The position numbers and the translations under genes are program-made. This document shows, piece after piece, positions 15,030-24,394 of a DNA stretch of 32,466 nt. Source of the DNA: Desulfobacterales bacterium. GTDB taxonomy: Bacteria > Desulfobacterota > Desulfobacteria > Desulfobacterales > 4be13. Numbering within the stretch: the first letter of the stretch is position 1; every line of letters starts with the position of its first letter. Below the pieces are notes generated by a model, which was not told the DNA's origin, did not search any database, and saw only the letters and a program-made list of their open reading frames with translations. The stretch is from positions 1-32,466 of the forward strand of contig JAOZLU010000011.1 in assembly GCA_029934695.1 (NCBI GenBank). The letters are read 5' to 3'.

Positions 15030-16844
15030 ATGAAGAAATCATATTCGTTCTTTCATAAAAATATCACCACGAAACTTTTCATAGTGAACGGGCTGGTATG
15101 CATCGCACTCGGACTGGTCGTTATTGTTGTGCTTTTTTCATTCCAAAATGTAAAAGAGATTCTGTCAACCGTATTCGCCAGACAAGCCGAGCAGGCTATC
15201 GAAAATGCGCAGATCGGAAGAGGGCTTTCGCGAATACTTTCTGATACAAATCTTTTGGTCACGACATTTTACGGAAAAGATGAATTTTTGAAATCTGAAG
15301 GAGAATCTCTTATCAGCGAAATAACTGCACTGACAGCAAAAAGTACAGATGCAGAAATAAAAGCCTCTCTGGAAAATTTTACACAGAAAATCCGGGAGGT
15401 TCTCGAAAAATGCGGGAAGGTGAATCATTCACGCGGAGAAATAAGGGCGATTAATCAGCAGATGAATACCAATTTACAGGGACTGGAAGAGGCCCTTGCC
15501 GAGAGAATTCTCAATCTGGCAACGGAAGGTGAGGACATCTCTGCTATGGAGCAACTGAATGCCATGATCCCCGGACACTATGAATCCCTCCTCCGGATCA
15601 GCCTCCGGCTTGCCGAAGAGGGGTTGGAGCATTTCAAATTACCTTTGGAAGACTACGAACATCCCATTCTCAGTATGTTGGAGGAACTCAGCCTGAGATT
15701 TCAGACACTGGCCGGCACTTATCCTGAAATTTCCCGATACGGCACACTCCTTACGGATAACACCCGAAAATACAGCGATACAATGCTCCGATTTTACCAA
15801 GTTGCAGAAAAACTCCATACACGCCTGAATGGAATGAATGGCAAAAAAGAAGAATTGCTGGCCATGATGGAGGAAACCGACGCGCGTATCGCAGACACAA
15901 CTGAAACAGCGGCCAGAGATTTAACAGCGAAAATTTTCAGATCAGCAATGGGAAGCCTGGTCATTTTTTTTGTGACCTTGCCTGTGGTTATATTTGCTTT
16001 TCTTCTGAGCCGATCTGTCCGCAAATCGCTGAATCACGTCATTCATGGCCTCCTAAATACCTTCGACCAGATGGCCGGGGCTTCCGTCCAAGTATTGTCC
16101 GCGAGCCAGAATATGTCGGAAAGGTCTTCGGAACAGGCCGCATCTTTGGAAGAGATGTCCGTATCCCTTGAAGAGATGACCGCCATGACCCGACAAAACG
16201 CGGATGATGCGAGTCATGCGTTCGGCATTATGAAAGGTTCGGTCAGGGACATTAAAGACGCGGGTGCCGCCATGACCCGGATGACTCAGTTCATTGAGGA
16301 AATCTCTGACGCAAGCGAGGAAATCCGAAAAATCATCAAGGCAATTGATAAAATTGCTTTCCGAACCAATCTCCTTGCTCTGAACGCGGCCATAGAAGCC
16401 GCCCGGGCTGGAGAAGCCGGCGCGGGATTTGCCGTGGTGTCAGATGAAGTCCGAAATCTCGCCATGCAGTCCGCAGATGCGGCAAAAGATACAGCAGCGA
16501 TCATTAAAGCCACAGTAAGGAAGATGCAGGATGGTTCGGAACTGATAGCCACAGCAAACGAAGCCTTTGACAGGGTAAAAACAGTTGGCCAAAAAGTTGG
16601 CAAACTGCTCAGTAATATTTCTGCTGCTTCCGATGATCAGGCTCAGGGGATTGGGCACATCAGCGAGGCAGCCGCTGAAATGGACACAAGGGTCCAGCAA
16701 AACGCAGCTTATGCTCAGGAGTTGGCCGTCACCTCTGAGAACATGAACATCCAAGCCGGCCAAATGAACAGATTCGTCCAGAAACTGGCCACGCTGACAG
16801 CCAGGTGCGGAGAAAAAGAAGCGATCATGGAGGATAAAGATTAA
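15030..16844 (+). CDS. Methyl-accepting chemotaxis protein with helical periplasmic domain
   Basis: A 604-aa receptor: TM1 at 16-37 and a helical periplasmic domain of about 265 residues with no Cache motifs (long amphipathic helices such as GLEEALAERILNLATEG). TM2 is at 307-326. A short, poorly conserved HAMP-like stretch follows, then the signalling domain with its tip at 440-482 ([19 protein letters not shown], then AGAGFAVVSDEVRNLAMQS). The adaptation region has QAASLEEMSVSLEEM. An upstream in-frame ATG at 14976 is rejected because 15030 has AGAGGGG just before it. It lies 277 bases after the periplasmic binding-protein gene. A binding protein could dock on the helical domain, as known for other helical-bundle receptors. 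Confidence 0.95.
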   Translation: MKKSYSFFHKNITTKLFIVNGLVCIALGLVVIVVLFSFQNVKEILSTVFARQAEQAIENAQIGRGLSRILSDTNLLVTTFYGKDEFLKSEGESLISEITALTAKSTDAEIKASLENFTQKIREVLEKCGKVNHSRGEIRAINQQMNTNLQGLEEALAERILNLATEGEDISAMEQLNAMIPGHYESLLRISLRLAEEGLEHFKLPLEDYEHPILSMLEELSLRFQTLAGTYPEISRYGTLLTDNTRKYSDTMLRFYQVAEKLHTRLNGMNGKKEELLAMMEETDARIADTTETAARDLTAKIFRSAMGSLVIFFVTLPVVIFAFLLSRSVRKSLNHVIHGLLNTFDQMAGASVQVLSASQNMSERSSEQAASLEEMSVSLEEMTAMTRQNADDASHAFGIMKGSVRDIKDAGAAMTRMTQFIEEISDASEEIRKIIKAIDKIAFRTNLLALNAAIEAARAGEAGAGFAVVSDEVRNLAMQSADAAKDTAAIIKATVRKMQDGSELIATANEAFDRVKTVGQKVGKLLSNISAASDDQAQGIGHISEAAAEMDTRVQQNAAYAQELAVTSENMNIQAGQMNRFVQKLATLTARCGEKEAIMEDKD

Positions 16845-16956
16845 ATGAGGAACAATTTTGCTGTAGTGCCTGACCAAATAAGTTCTGAGGGGTTGTTTTA
16901 TATGAGGATATCCACTCGATACCCCAGACCCTGACCGCTTCTGAAGGTTTCTCACC

Positions 16957-17009
16957 TGCCGGACGGGGTTGCGAGCTACCTGCTGGAGAAGGGCAAACCC
17001 CGTCCGGCA
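16957..17009. repeat. Perfect 14-bp inverted repeat
   Basis: TGCCGGACGGGGTT (16957-16970) is exactly inverted at 16996-17009, 48 bases upstream of the ATG of the 1086-aa gene. The sequence belongs to the GGACGGG-type palindromes of this window. In a transcript it would form a strong hairpin in the leader. Confidence 0.8.
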
Positions 17010-17056
17010 AGAGGGGCAAAATGTGCCCGTTGACATTCATACAAGGAGCAAACCTA

Positions 17057-20000
17057 ATGCCTAATATTGAAGAAATTACCAAAGATCATGGTAAGATTGA
17101 TCTTAATTTTGTGCTTAAACCGATCATTGCCCATATCCGGGAAAATCCTGGAAAACTGCTCAGGGAGAGTGACGGGAAGGTATATGTCGTCACCGATGAG
17201 ATCATTAAAGGTATTCTTGATGACCCCAAATTTACAGAGGAAATATCGCGGGAGGGGCGGCTTTTCTCCAACCTGAAATATGCGGATGCCGTGGCAACCC
17301 AGCACAAAAGCGGAGTCGTCAGCGAAAAGCAGATGCGTCAGATCACTGAGATGGAGGACCTGATTTATGAACATCTCCGCTCCAAGCTCAAAGGAAAAGA
17401 AGCGGACTTTTTCGGTCAGAGTGCCTCCTCCTATTTCAACGCGTTAAATTCAGTCGCCGGCAAAAAGGCAGATATAGACTCGCAGCAACGGTCCGCATTT
17501 CCTGACGGCCTTATGCTGAAAGAATATCCCGGGGGAAACGCACTCCTGCGTGTTCCCCATCACACCATTCAGATGAGTGCCCGCATTCCCGACTCAGTGG
17601 TCAGTGAGGTAAAGCGCATTATGAAAACGAGGCTTTCCGAGGAATCCCCTGAAGAAGATGAAATTGACGACATTATTGAGAGGGTGGACAAGGATTTGGC
17701 GGATCATGCCGGCCATCTTCATAATTTTCTGGGCGTGCTGGACAGGGACACTTACGGGAGAATTCGCAGAACCTATGCGTGCAGTATCATGCAGCAGATG
17801 GCAGATCAGCTTCCCGGAGGTTCTCCGGCCATCCCGTACATACAACGGGTGTGCGACTTTAACGAGCTTGTCCAGAGAACGCTCCCGGAAAGCGGGCTGG
17901 CCGCGGACGATCTTGTTCTGGAGTTTCCCAATCCCCACGGGAGAGGCGTGATGCCGGACTTTGATCTCATGACAGAATTCGCTTATGCCGATGCTTTGGA
18001 TGCGCTTCCTTTCTGGGTGACTTTCAGTGAGCTGCTTTCCGAATCAACCTCAGAAGACCGCGTCACCACAACCATGGGGCAACATTTTAAAATGAACGGC
18101 AATGTCCCGAGCAAAGGGGCCGATTCTGTGTTTGAATTCAATGTCGCCAAACTGGAGACTTTGGCCGAAGATATCCGTATAGCACTTGCAAAAGGGCAAC
18201 AGCCGCCAAATGAATATGCTGTCCGCAAAGTCCTGCGGATTGTTGTTCTGTATTATGTGGTTTTTCGTGACAGCGATGATGGCAAGCCGCCCAGGGATGC
18301 GCTCACCAATTACAATGAATTTAAGGAGGCTATAACAAAACTGACTGCCCGAAAGACCAGTTTGGATAACATTCTGACCCGTATTGCAGATATGCTGAAA
18401 AAGAGCGCATCCGTGAATAAAAAAATCCAAAAGGATTTTAAGGGCCTGCTGACCAGTCGGAAACTGGATAAGCTGCCGCTCAACAAAACAACGCTCTGGC
18501 TCATCGTATCAAGGGGAATTCTCAGCAAAACGGCTGACATGGAAAACGCCATGCCCATTGTGCCTCCGACAAATCATGTCGCCAGCTACCTGAGATATCT
18601 TAAAGTGACCTGCCATCCCGGCGAGGATTATCAGGCCCTCATAAAAGAGGATATCCGTTTTACCGAGTCGCTGCGTTACCTGACGCTTCCCAAACCTGAT
18701 CAGCGGGGAAGAGGAATGAAACGGGACATAGATCGCCGGGTTCTGGGAGTGCTTTTTACCCCACGGGACAATGATATGAATTATTTCTCAGTGCCTTTTA
18801 AGGGCCTGACAAAGCTGGTCATCTCTTATGACAGGAATCAGATGCATGGCATAAACTCTCAGTCTGGAGAAAACGATATGTCTCTTGCCGCACTTGCCCG
18901 ACTCATTTATGTATTGCTGGCCTGGGGAGTGCTTAAATCGGTTACCCGCATGGATGACGATACCAAACCTCATGCGGAAAAAACAATGATGATGTTCCTG
19001 TCGCTGTTTTCCACATCTTTGCAAAAAGATAAGTCAGCAGGGGGCTTTACTCATGATGCTCATAAAGCCATTGAACACATCATCAGGCAGCATGTCCCTA
19101 CAAAAAGCCAGGGATTTAAGCTGACAGGGTCAGCCCAGTGGGATAAGGGTGCCCGTCCTATAAACACGAAAAGCAAAGCAGCCTGTGCGTATATTAAAAA
19201 AGAGTTCAAGGATTACCGCTTTTGGAATATTGCAACAGGTCTTTCCTCCGGCATGGATGCCCTGTGGGATCTGCCCGAGGCCCCGGGTATTCAGAAAATC
19301 GCCCTGATCAGCGTCACTTCCCGGGCATGTGACAGGCTACGCAAACGCTCTGATGGCGACCGCATTGTCATGTTCGGTGATATTCAACGCTTTGAACATG
19401 AGATGAAAGATGACTGCCATTTTTACCGGCATAAGCCTGTTCAGGCATTTTGTGATGATATGGACGCGCAGAACTGCTTCAAAAGCCCCTCAGTGCTGTT
19501 TGCGAGCGTAAAAAAATTATATGAGGAAGGCTTTCGGGATGTGGCTATTGTCACCAAGGTGCCGTTCACCCGACGCATCCGCATGACCACATACAATGAT
19601 TCCACCTATATCAATCCGGTTATTCTCCGTACCCTGCACAAAGAGATGCCCGACATGAGAATCTATCCCCTGTTCACGCAGAAATCTTACGGTGTGCGTC
19701 TTCATCAGGGCAAAACAGCGTATCCCATATTTCTGCCGCCGGATGCGGAAAATGATGAGGCTATTCAGGAGGCGTCCGACAAAAGCACGTTGTTCCGTGC
19801 AGGATCGGTTGTCACATACAGAATCGTTGAAGGCGGCAAGGTCACTGACAGGCTGCACAGCGGCATCAGCGACTATCTGTTTCGCTGTTACCCCGAGACC
19901 ATGGCCATTCAGAGCGAAGCCATGTCAGTGCTGACCACTCCGGGGAAAGAGCAGGCATGTCTGCACGAGGTGTTGCGGTTTCTCCATTCAAATGCTTATG

Positions 20001-20317
20001 AGAAATCCCTAAGCAAAGCAGGACGGGAAAAATCGCTGGAAGCGAAACTGGATGCCCTTGAAACCATCATCGGAGAAAACAGTGTGGGGCAGCAGGCAGA
20101 CATTTTGCAGTTCCCCAAGCCCAAAAAAGGAGTGGGAACCGAGGATAAAATCTACACATTCTCAGTCAATATCATCGCCCTGCTGAAACATCTGGAGAAT
20201 CAGTCGGACTTGTATCGTGAGAAAACAGAAGCATACAACCACGGGAAGGATAACATGAAGATGCCGATCCGTGCAGCATCTACACGGATTGTGTATAAGA
20301 ATAAGGATTATTCCTGA
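17057..20317 (+). CDS. Unrecognised 1086-aa cytoplasmic protein
   Basis: I cannot place this protein in any family. The start at 17057 has AAGGAG eight bases upstream. There is no signal peptide or membrane segment. The N-terminal third is helical and charged (SEESPEEDEIDDIIERVDKD). The middle has basic helical stretches (KKSASVNKKIQKDFKGLL). The region around residues 740-900 looks alpha/beta: strand-like IQKIALISV, then VLFASVKKLYEEGFRDVAIVTKV, then a helix (NPVILRTLHKEMP) and MRIYPLFTQKSYGVRL. This order is vaguely reminiscent of RNase H/PIWI-like or Rossmannoid folds, but I see no catalytic tetrad and do not claim one. Base composition resembles the neighbours. It stands alone on its strand, after an MCP gene, with a palindrome in its leader. 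Confidence 0.85.
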   Translation: MPNIEEITKDHGKIDLNFVLKPIIAHIRENPGKLLRESDGKVYVVTDEIIKGILDDPKFTEEISREGRLFSNLKYADAVATQHKSGVVSEKQMRQITEMEDLIYEHLRSKLKGKEADFFGQSASSYFNALNSVAGKKADIDSQQRSAFPDGLMLKEYPGGNALLRVPHHTIQMSARIPDSVVSEVKRIMKTRLSEESPEEDEIDDIIERVDKDLADHAGHLHNFLGVLDRDTYGRIRRTYACSIMQQMADQLPGGSPAIPYIQRVCDFNELVQRTLPESGLAADDLVLEFPNPHGRGVMPDFDLMTEFAYADALDALPFWVTFSELLSESTSEDRVTTTMGQHFKMNGNVPSKGADSVFEFNVAKLETLAEDIRIALAKGQQPPNEYAVRKVLRIVVLYYVVFRDSDDGKPPRDALTNYNEFKEAITKLTARKTSLDNILTRIADMLKKSASVNKKIQKDFKGLLTSRKLDKLPLNKTTLWLIVSRGILSKTADMENAMPIVPPTNHVASYLRYLKVTCHPGEDYQALIKEDIRFTESLRYLTLPKPDQRGRGMKRDIDRRVLGVLFTPRDNDMNYFSVPFKGLTKLVISYDRNQMHGINSQSGENDMSLAALARLIYVLLAWGVLKSVTRMDDDTKPHAEKTMMMFLSLFSTSLQKDKSAGGFTHDAHKAIEHIIRQHVPTKSQGFKLTGSAQWDKGARPINTKSKAACAYIKKEFKDYRFWNIATGLSSGMDALWDLPEAPGIQKIALISVTSRACDRLRKRSDGDRIVMFGDIQRFEHEMKDDCHFYRHKPVQAFCDDMDAQNCFKSPSVLFASVKKLYEEGFRDVAIVTKVPFTRRIRMTTYNDSTYINPVILRTLHKEMPDMRIYPLFTQKSYGVRLHQGKTAYPIFLPPDAENDEAIQEASDKSTLFRAGSVVTYRIVEGGKVTDRLHSGISDYLFRCYPETMAIQSEAMSVLTTPGKEQACLHEVLRFLHSNAYEKSLSKAGREKSLEAKLDALETIIGENSVGQQADILQFPKPKKGVGTEDKIYTFSVNIIALLKHLENQSDLYREKTEAYNHGKDNMKMPIRAASTRIVYKNKDYS

Positions 20318-20368
20318 GAGGTAATCCGAACATGGATTGTGTGTAAGAAAAGGATTAATCCTTTCTTA
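20286..20368. repeat. Imperfect direct repeat and hairpin at the gene end
   Basis: GGATTGTGTATAAGAATAAGG (20286-20306) recurs as GGATTGTGTGTAAGAAAAGG at 20334-20353, so the last codons of the 1086-aa gene are partly duplicated after its stop. The second copy forms a hairpin (TAAGAAAAGG/CCTTTCTTA, 20344-20368) followed by AAAATATC, which could be a weak terminator. Confidence 0.5.
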
Positions 20369-20657
20369 AAATATCAATTTTATTATGCTGTATTTGACAA
20401 TAAAATGACTGGTTTTTATTGCCGTTCAAAAGTGACAATTTTTGGCAATAATCATGCCAAGGCATTTAAATTTGCAACTTTTTTTAAATTCTTTTGAAAA
20501 AAATTGGGTTCTCAGACATCCATGCGGGACTTTTTTTATCTGCCCGTCTTTCTCATTTTCCTGAAATTATTTTCAGACCTGAAAAATTCTGTTGAAAAAA
20601 TAAAAGAATGGGTATATCTTCAATCCTGCATGTGAAAGTATTCTGATTATAACGGTC
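20369..20657. other. AT-rich spacer
   Basis: About 290 bases without a gene. It is AT-rich with poly-A and poly-T runs. The only motif seen is a lone TGATTATAAC at 20644-20653, the same sequence that ends the fold-back elements near 13.0-13.4 kb. Confidence 0.5.
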
Positions 20658-20798
20658 ATGGATGGGAATGAGACAGACGGTGCTTACGGACTTCCTGCGG
20701 ACAGGGTGTTTGTGGAACTGATGGGGCTTGACACCCTGAGAGACCCGTTCAACCCTGTTTTATTAAACTGGCTGCCTGAAACAGAAAGGAGTGTCTGA
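20658..20798 (+). CDS. Possible 46-aa small protein before the nuclease gene
   Basis: ATG 20658 opens a 46-codon frame (begins MDGNETDGAYGLPADRVF, ends NWLPETERSV) whose TGA at 20796-20798 directly abuts the GTG start of the nuclease gene. Codon choice is gene-like, with mostly G or C in third positions in the middle, against an AT-rich surrounding. There is no obvious ribosome binding site, and the TGATTATAAC motif lies just upstream. It may be a small coupled gene, or the 3' end of a gene cut by a rearrangement. I do not recognise the sequence. Confidence 0.35.
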   Translation: MDGNETDGAYGLPADRVFVELMGLDTLRDPFNPVLLNWLPETERSV

Positions 20799-21584
20799 GT
20801 GCATAAACAAAAGTATCTTTTTATAATCATTGTCATTCTGCTGACTATGGCAGGCTGTGGCAAAGAAAGTGTCAGCAACAAGGGAAATACCAAATTTGAA
20901 AGCTTCATAAAGGTAAAGAATATTCTGCTCAAAGAAGTTTACAGCAAACACAGGGACACATTTTATTGTGGCTGCAAGTTCAGCAAAAATAAGAAAGTCC
21001 GATGCAAAGTGGGAAAAGGGGAAAGGGCCAAACGTATCGAATGGGAACATATCGTGCCTGCATCCCAGTTTGGAAAAACATTCAGCTCCTGGGAAAAATA
21101 TACGTCTTTAACCTGCCGGGTGCCGTCATTTATACGAAAAATATTTTCCATAAAATGTAAAACGCTTACTGGCAGGGCAAATGCCAGACGCATATCAAAA
21201 CTCTACCGGCTGATGGAGTCTGATATGTATAATCTCGTGCCTGCAATCGGTCTGGTCAATCAGCGACGCTCGAATTATCCTTACAGAGACATTCCCGGTG
21301 AGAAAAGAGAATTCGGAAACTGTGATTTTGAAGTATCAGGAAAAGCAGCCGAGCCTCCCTCAAATGTCAGGGGAAATATTGCCAGAACTTATTTTTATAT
21401 GGATCACGCTTATCCCAAGCGGAACATCATGTCTTCAAAAGAGAAGAAAGTATTCAAGGCATGGGACAAAAAAGACCCGGTGGATGAATGGGAGTGCGAA
21501 CGGTGCAAAAAAATAGAAAGTCATCAGGGTAATGTGAATCCATTTGTCAAAAAGCCATGTCAGAAAAAAGGATTGTGGCAGTGA
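20799..21584 (+). CDS. EndA/Dns-type endonuclease I, predicted lipoprotein
   Basis: A 261-aa secreted nuclease with a GTG start preceded by AAAGGAG. The N-terminal YLFIIIVILLTMAGCGKE is a lipoprotein signal, with Cys at the LTMAGC lipobox. Family motifs: FYCGCKF, the His-Me finger-type RIEWEHIVPASQFG, then SDMYNLVPAIGLVNQRRSNYPY, NCDFEVSGKAAEPP and GNIARTYFYMDHAY. These match the endonuclease I family, which cleaves double-stranded DNA in the periplasm or outside the cell. The lipid anchor and an extra Cys-rich tail (WECERCKKIESHQGN) are additions to the E. coli-like form, which has about 235 residues. A role in using extracellular DNA as nutrient is an inference. Confidence 0.9.
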   Translation: MHKQKYLFIIIVILLTMAGCGKESVSNKGNTKFESFIKVKNILLKEVYSKHRDTFYCGCKFSKNKKVRCKVGKGERAKRIEWEHIVPASQFGKTFSSWEKYTSLTCRVPSFIRKIFSIKCKTLTGRANARRISKLYRLMESDMYNLVPAIGLVNQRRSNYPYRDIPGEKREFGNCDFEVSGKAAEPPSNVRGNIARTYFYMDHAYPKRNIMSSKEKKVFKAWDKKDPVDEWECERCKKIESHQGNVNPFVKKPCQKKGLWQ

Positions 21585-21738
21585 TCAGGATAACGGCTTG
21601 CCAACGACATTGTATAGATGAAAATCCGGGCATTAACGGAGTGCAAAAATGGATTTGCTCAGGATGTGATTACTGTGACGGAATTTTTGCTTCCTGGAAA
21701 CTACAGACGAATATATTTTGATTTACAGAGGAGATATT

Positions 21739-24381
21739 ATGAAAAATTTGTTTAAAATCAGTGTGTTTTTCTCATGTATGCTTGTATTCATTTTCCTGCC
21801 GTTATCATCAGCGGCCCAGGAACAGGAAATTTACACCCACCAACTCACCCAGTCAACTTCAGGCTATCAGTTCTGGACAACCCCGCCAAGCGAGCGCGTG
21901 TTCAGAGATGACGGAGTTCCTGCTGAAACCGGTTCGGAAGTGAAGGTGTATGCCGCACAAAATGAGTTCGAGCCGTTTCAGGTGATTGTGAGACCGGCAT
22001 CGTCGGGAAATGTCACAGTTAATATGGATGATTTCGGTGCCGGTATCACAACTGAGATTTATCAGGTGAAATACGTCAGCATTTCCCAGGCCACGGACAG
22101 TCTGGGGAAAACCGGCCCTTATCCGGACCCCCTGTGGCCCTTGGAAAAGGGGGCATCGGTGAATGTCACCGCCAGTCAGAACACCTCGTTCTGGTTCAGT
22201 GTCTCTGTCCCGAAAACGGCCGCATCAGGGGATTACACAGCGAATGCCCGGATCGGGGGTGTCAGCATTCCTGTCAGGCTGCATGTCTTCAATTTTGCGG
22301 TTCCGGACGGGCTTCATGTGAAATCACAGATGAATTATTCGCATGAGACCATCCTCGGCAAATACGGCGTCTCCGGCACTGGCGACGATTACTGGATGTA
22401 TGTTGACAAAATGAAGCAGTATTTCATTGACCACCGGCTCACCCCGAAATCCCCTCTGTGGTCCGGCGGGCTGACCGCCGGAGGAGGCGCACCTTATATT
22501 GGTTATGACTGCGACACAAAAACCCTGACGGATTCTGACGGCATCTGGGGTTTTGAGGCTCCTGCTGAAAGATATCTTGACGGAGACGGACTGATGGACG
22601 GTCAGTTTGCGGAGCCTTTCAACGGGGGAACCGGTTATCCCTCTTTTATGGCTGCCACTTTTCAGAACAATGACTCATCAGCGGATCAGAGACCTTCGAG
22701 TTTCTGCGGCACCGCAAGGGGGACAGGCGACTGGTACACTGCGGACAGTCCCGGTTCCGCTTACAATCAGAAATGGTTCGCATACATCGCTGTTCTTCAG
22801 GACTATCTGAACAGCAGAGGCTGTCTTGACAAGTCCTATTATTATTTTGCCAATGAGCCGCAGGATCAGGCAGACTACGACGCGGTGGCATGGTATTCCA
22901 ATGAGCTGAAAAAAGCGGCTCCGAATCTGACGCTCATGGTGTCCGAGGAGCCCAAGCCGGAGATTTACAACACCGGAAAAATTGACATCTGGCTGCCGGT
23001 TCTCAACAATTACGAGCCGGATGTCTCACACGACCGGGAAAAGAATCACGGTGAGGAGACATGGATATATTTTCTCCACGGCACAAGACCGCCTTATTTC
23101 AACCCGGTCACCCTTGATCATCCGGGCATCGAAAGCAAGTTCACAGGATGGTTTCTCTGGAAATACAGGGTGCGGGGCATTGCATACTATTCGATGAACA
23201 ATTGGAGTAAAAATCCCTGGACATCTCCCATGAACGACAACCACAACGGCGATCTTTTCATGCTGTATCCGCCGTCTGAGTCAAACAGCAGCATTGCCTA
23301 CGGCTCGAACAGTCACCGTTTTGTCCCCTCAGTCCGGTTTGAACTCATGCGGGACAGCCTGGAAGATTATGAATATCTGTATGTGCTGAACAACGGAAAT
23401 CAGCCCGAGGTGGATCAGGCAAATGCCGCAGACACCCACGCGGACAAGATTATTTCAGGGCTGACCAGCTATACGCGGGACAGCAACTTCATGTATAATC
23501 TGAGGCGGTTCATCGGGCTTAAAAACGGAGACGAAATATCCGCCATTCCCGATATTCAGCCGGCAGTGACACACCCGAGGGCAGAAGGTCTTCCGGGAAA
23601 TTATCATATCAATTTCCAGGATCCGGGCGGATCGCCTGTAGCAGATCCGCTGATCGTTGACGAAAAGGAATACATGAAAATCGGATGGAACGAGTATGAA
23701 ACGGACACCTCTCTCGGATATGGCTGGTACGGCAACATGGCGCATGTGAAGTATCAGTACCTGTCCCAAGGCCCGAATGAACTTCAGAAAAGCATTCTTT
23801 ATGATGACTGGGGAAGGGAGAAGACGTTTGAGTTTGACCTGCCTCGCGGGACATACAATGTGACTGTGTCCGTGGGATGGCAGGGGAAAACGTATTTCCG
23901 CAACAAGATAGATATTGAGGGTGTCAGCTTTGTGAATGACGAGGAGACAACACCGTCAGATCCGTACATCGTCCGCACGAAAGAGGTCACGATCTCGGAT
24001 AACAGACTGACCATGGAGATGGGAATTTTCAATGAATACACCATGCTCAACTATCTTGATATTGAGGCGGTCGGCGGTGTCCCCGACAACCCTGTTGCCG
24101 ATTTCACAGCAGGCCAGACATCCGGGTCTGTGCCGCTTACCGTTCAGTTTACAGACACTTCGGAAAATAATCCCACAACTTGGGAATGGGATTTTGACAA
24201 TGACGGCACTGTTGATTCGAGGGCGCAGAATCCTTCTCACACTTACACAGTGAATGGGAAATACACAGTATCTTTGAAAGCGATCAGCAAGAGCGGTGCC
24301 GACACCGGGACAAAAATTGATTTTGTCACCGTCAGTTCCGCTCTTCCGCCAAAGAATCTCAGGATCATTCGGATTGAATAG
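21739..24381 (+). CDS. Secreted GH123/DUF4091-like protein with PKD domain (copy 1)
   Basis: An 880-aa protein. Signal peptide 1-26 is followed by a beta-rich N-terminal domain (about 30-205) and a GH123/DUF4091-type catalytic-like barrel (about 205-600). The barrel ends in the typical FLWKYRVRGIAYYSMNNW, GDLFMLYPP, and SVRFELMRDSLEDYEYL. A malectin-like carbohydrate-binding segment (about 617-775) and a PKD domain (about 785-868, VADFTAGQTSGSVPLTVQF, WEWDFDNDG) follow. At 371-374 it reads ANEP where GH123 enzymes have a DE pair, so the oxazoline-stabilising Asp appears to be Asn. The start at 21739 has GAGGAG. Copy 2 follows after 300 bases of repeats. Probable glycan binding or hydrolysis outside the cell; the substrate is unknown. 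Confidence 0.85.
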   Translation: MKNLFKISVFFSCMLVFIFLPLSSAAQEQEIYTHQLTQSTSGYQFWTTPPSERVFRDDGVPAETGSEVKVYAAQNEFEPFQVIVRPASSGNVTVNMDDFGAGITTEIYQVKYVSISQATDSLGKTGPYPDPLWPLEKGASVNVTASQNTSFWFSVSVPKTAASGDYTANARIGGVSIPVRLHVFNFAVPDGLHVKSQMNYSHETILGKYGVSGTGDDYWMYVDKMKQYFIDHRLTPKSPLWSGGLTAGGGAPYIGYDCDTKTLTDSDGIWGFEAPAERYLDGDGLMDGQFAEPFNGGTGYPSFMAATFQNNDSSADQRPSSFCGTARGTGDWYTADSPGSAYNQKWFAYIAVLQDYLNSRGCLDKSYYYFANEPQDQADYDAVAWYSNELKKAAPNLTLMVSEEPKPEIYNTGKIDIWLPVLNNYEPDVSHDREKNHGEETWIYFLHGTRPPYFNPVTLDHPGIESKFTGWFLWKYRVRGIAYYSMNNWSKNPWTSPMNDNHNGDLFMLYPPSESNSSIAYGSNSHRFVPSVRFELMRDSLEDYEYLYVLNNGNQPEVDQANAADTHADKIISGLTSYTRDSNFMYNLRRFIGLKNGDEISAIPDIQPAVTHPRAEGLPGNYHINFQDPGGSPVADPLIVDEKEYMKIGWNEYETDTSLGYGWYGNMAHVKYQYLSQGPNELQKSILYDDWGREKTFEFDLPRGTYNVTVSVGWQGKTYFRNKIDIEGVSFVNDEETTPSDPYIVRTKEVTISDNRLTMEMGIFNEYTMLNYLDIEAVGGVPDNPVADFTAGQTSGSVPLTVQFTDTSENNPTTWEWDFDNDGTVDSRAQNPSHTYTVNGKYTVSLKAISKSGADTGTKIDFVTVSSALPPKNLRIIRIE

Positions 24382-24394
24382 CGCAGAAGAAGAC

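Noticed and set aside
17057-20317. Argonaute/PIWI assignment for the 1086-aa protein
   Set aside because: The strand/helix order is suggestive only; no DEDX tetrad or MID-domain motif could be located by eye.
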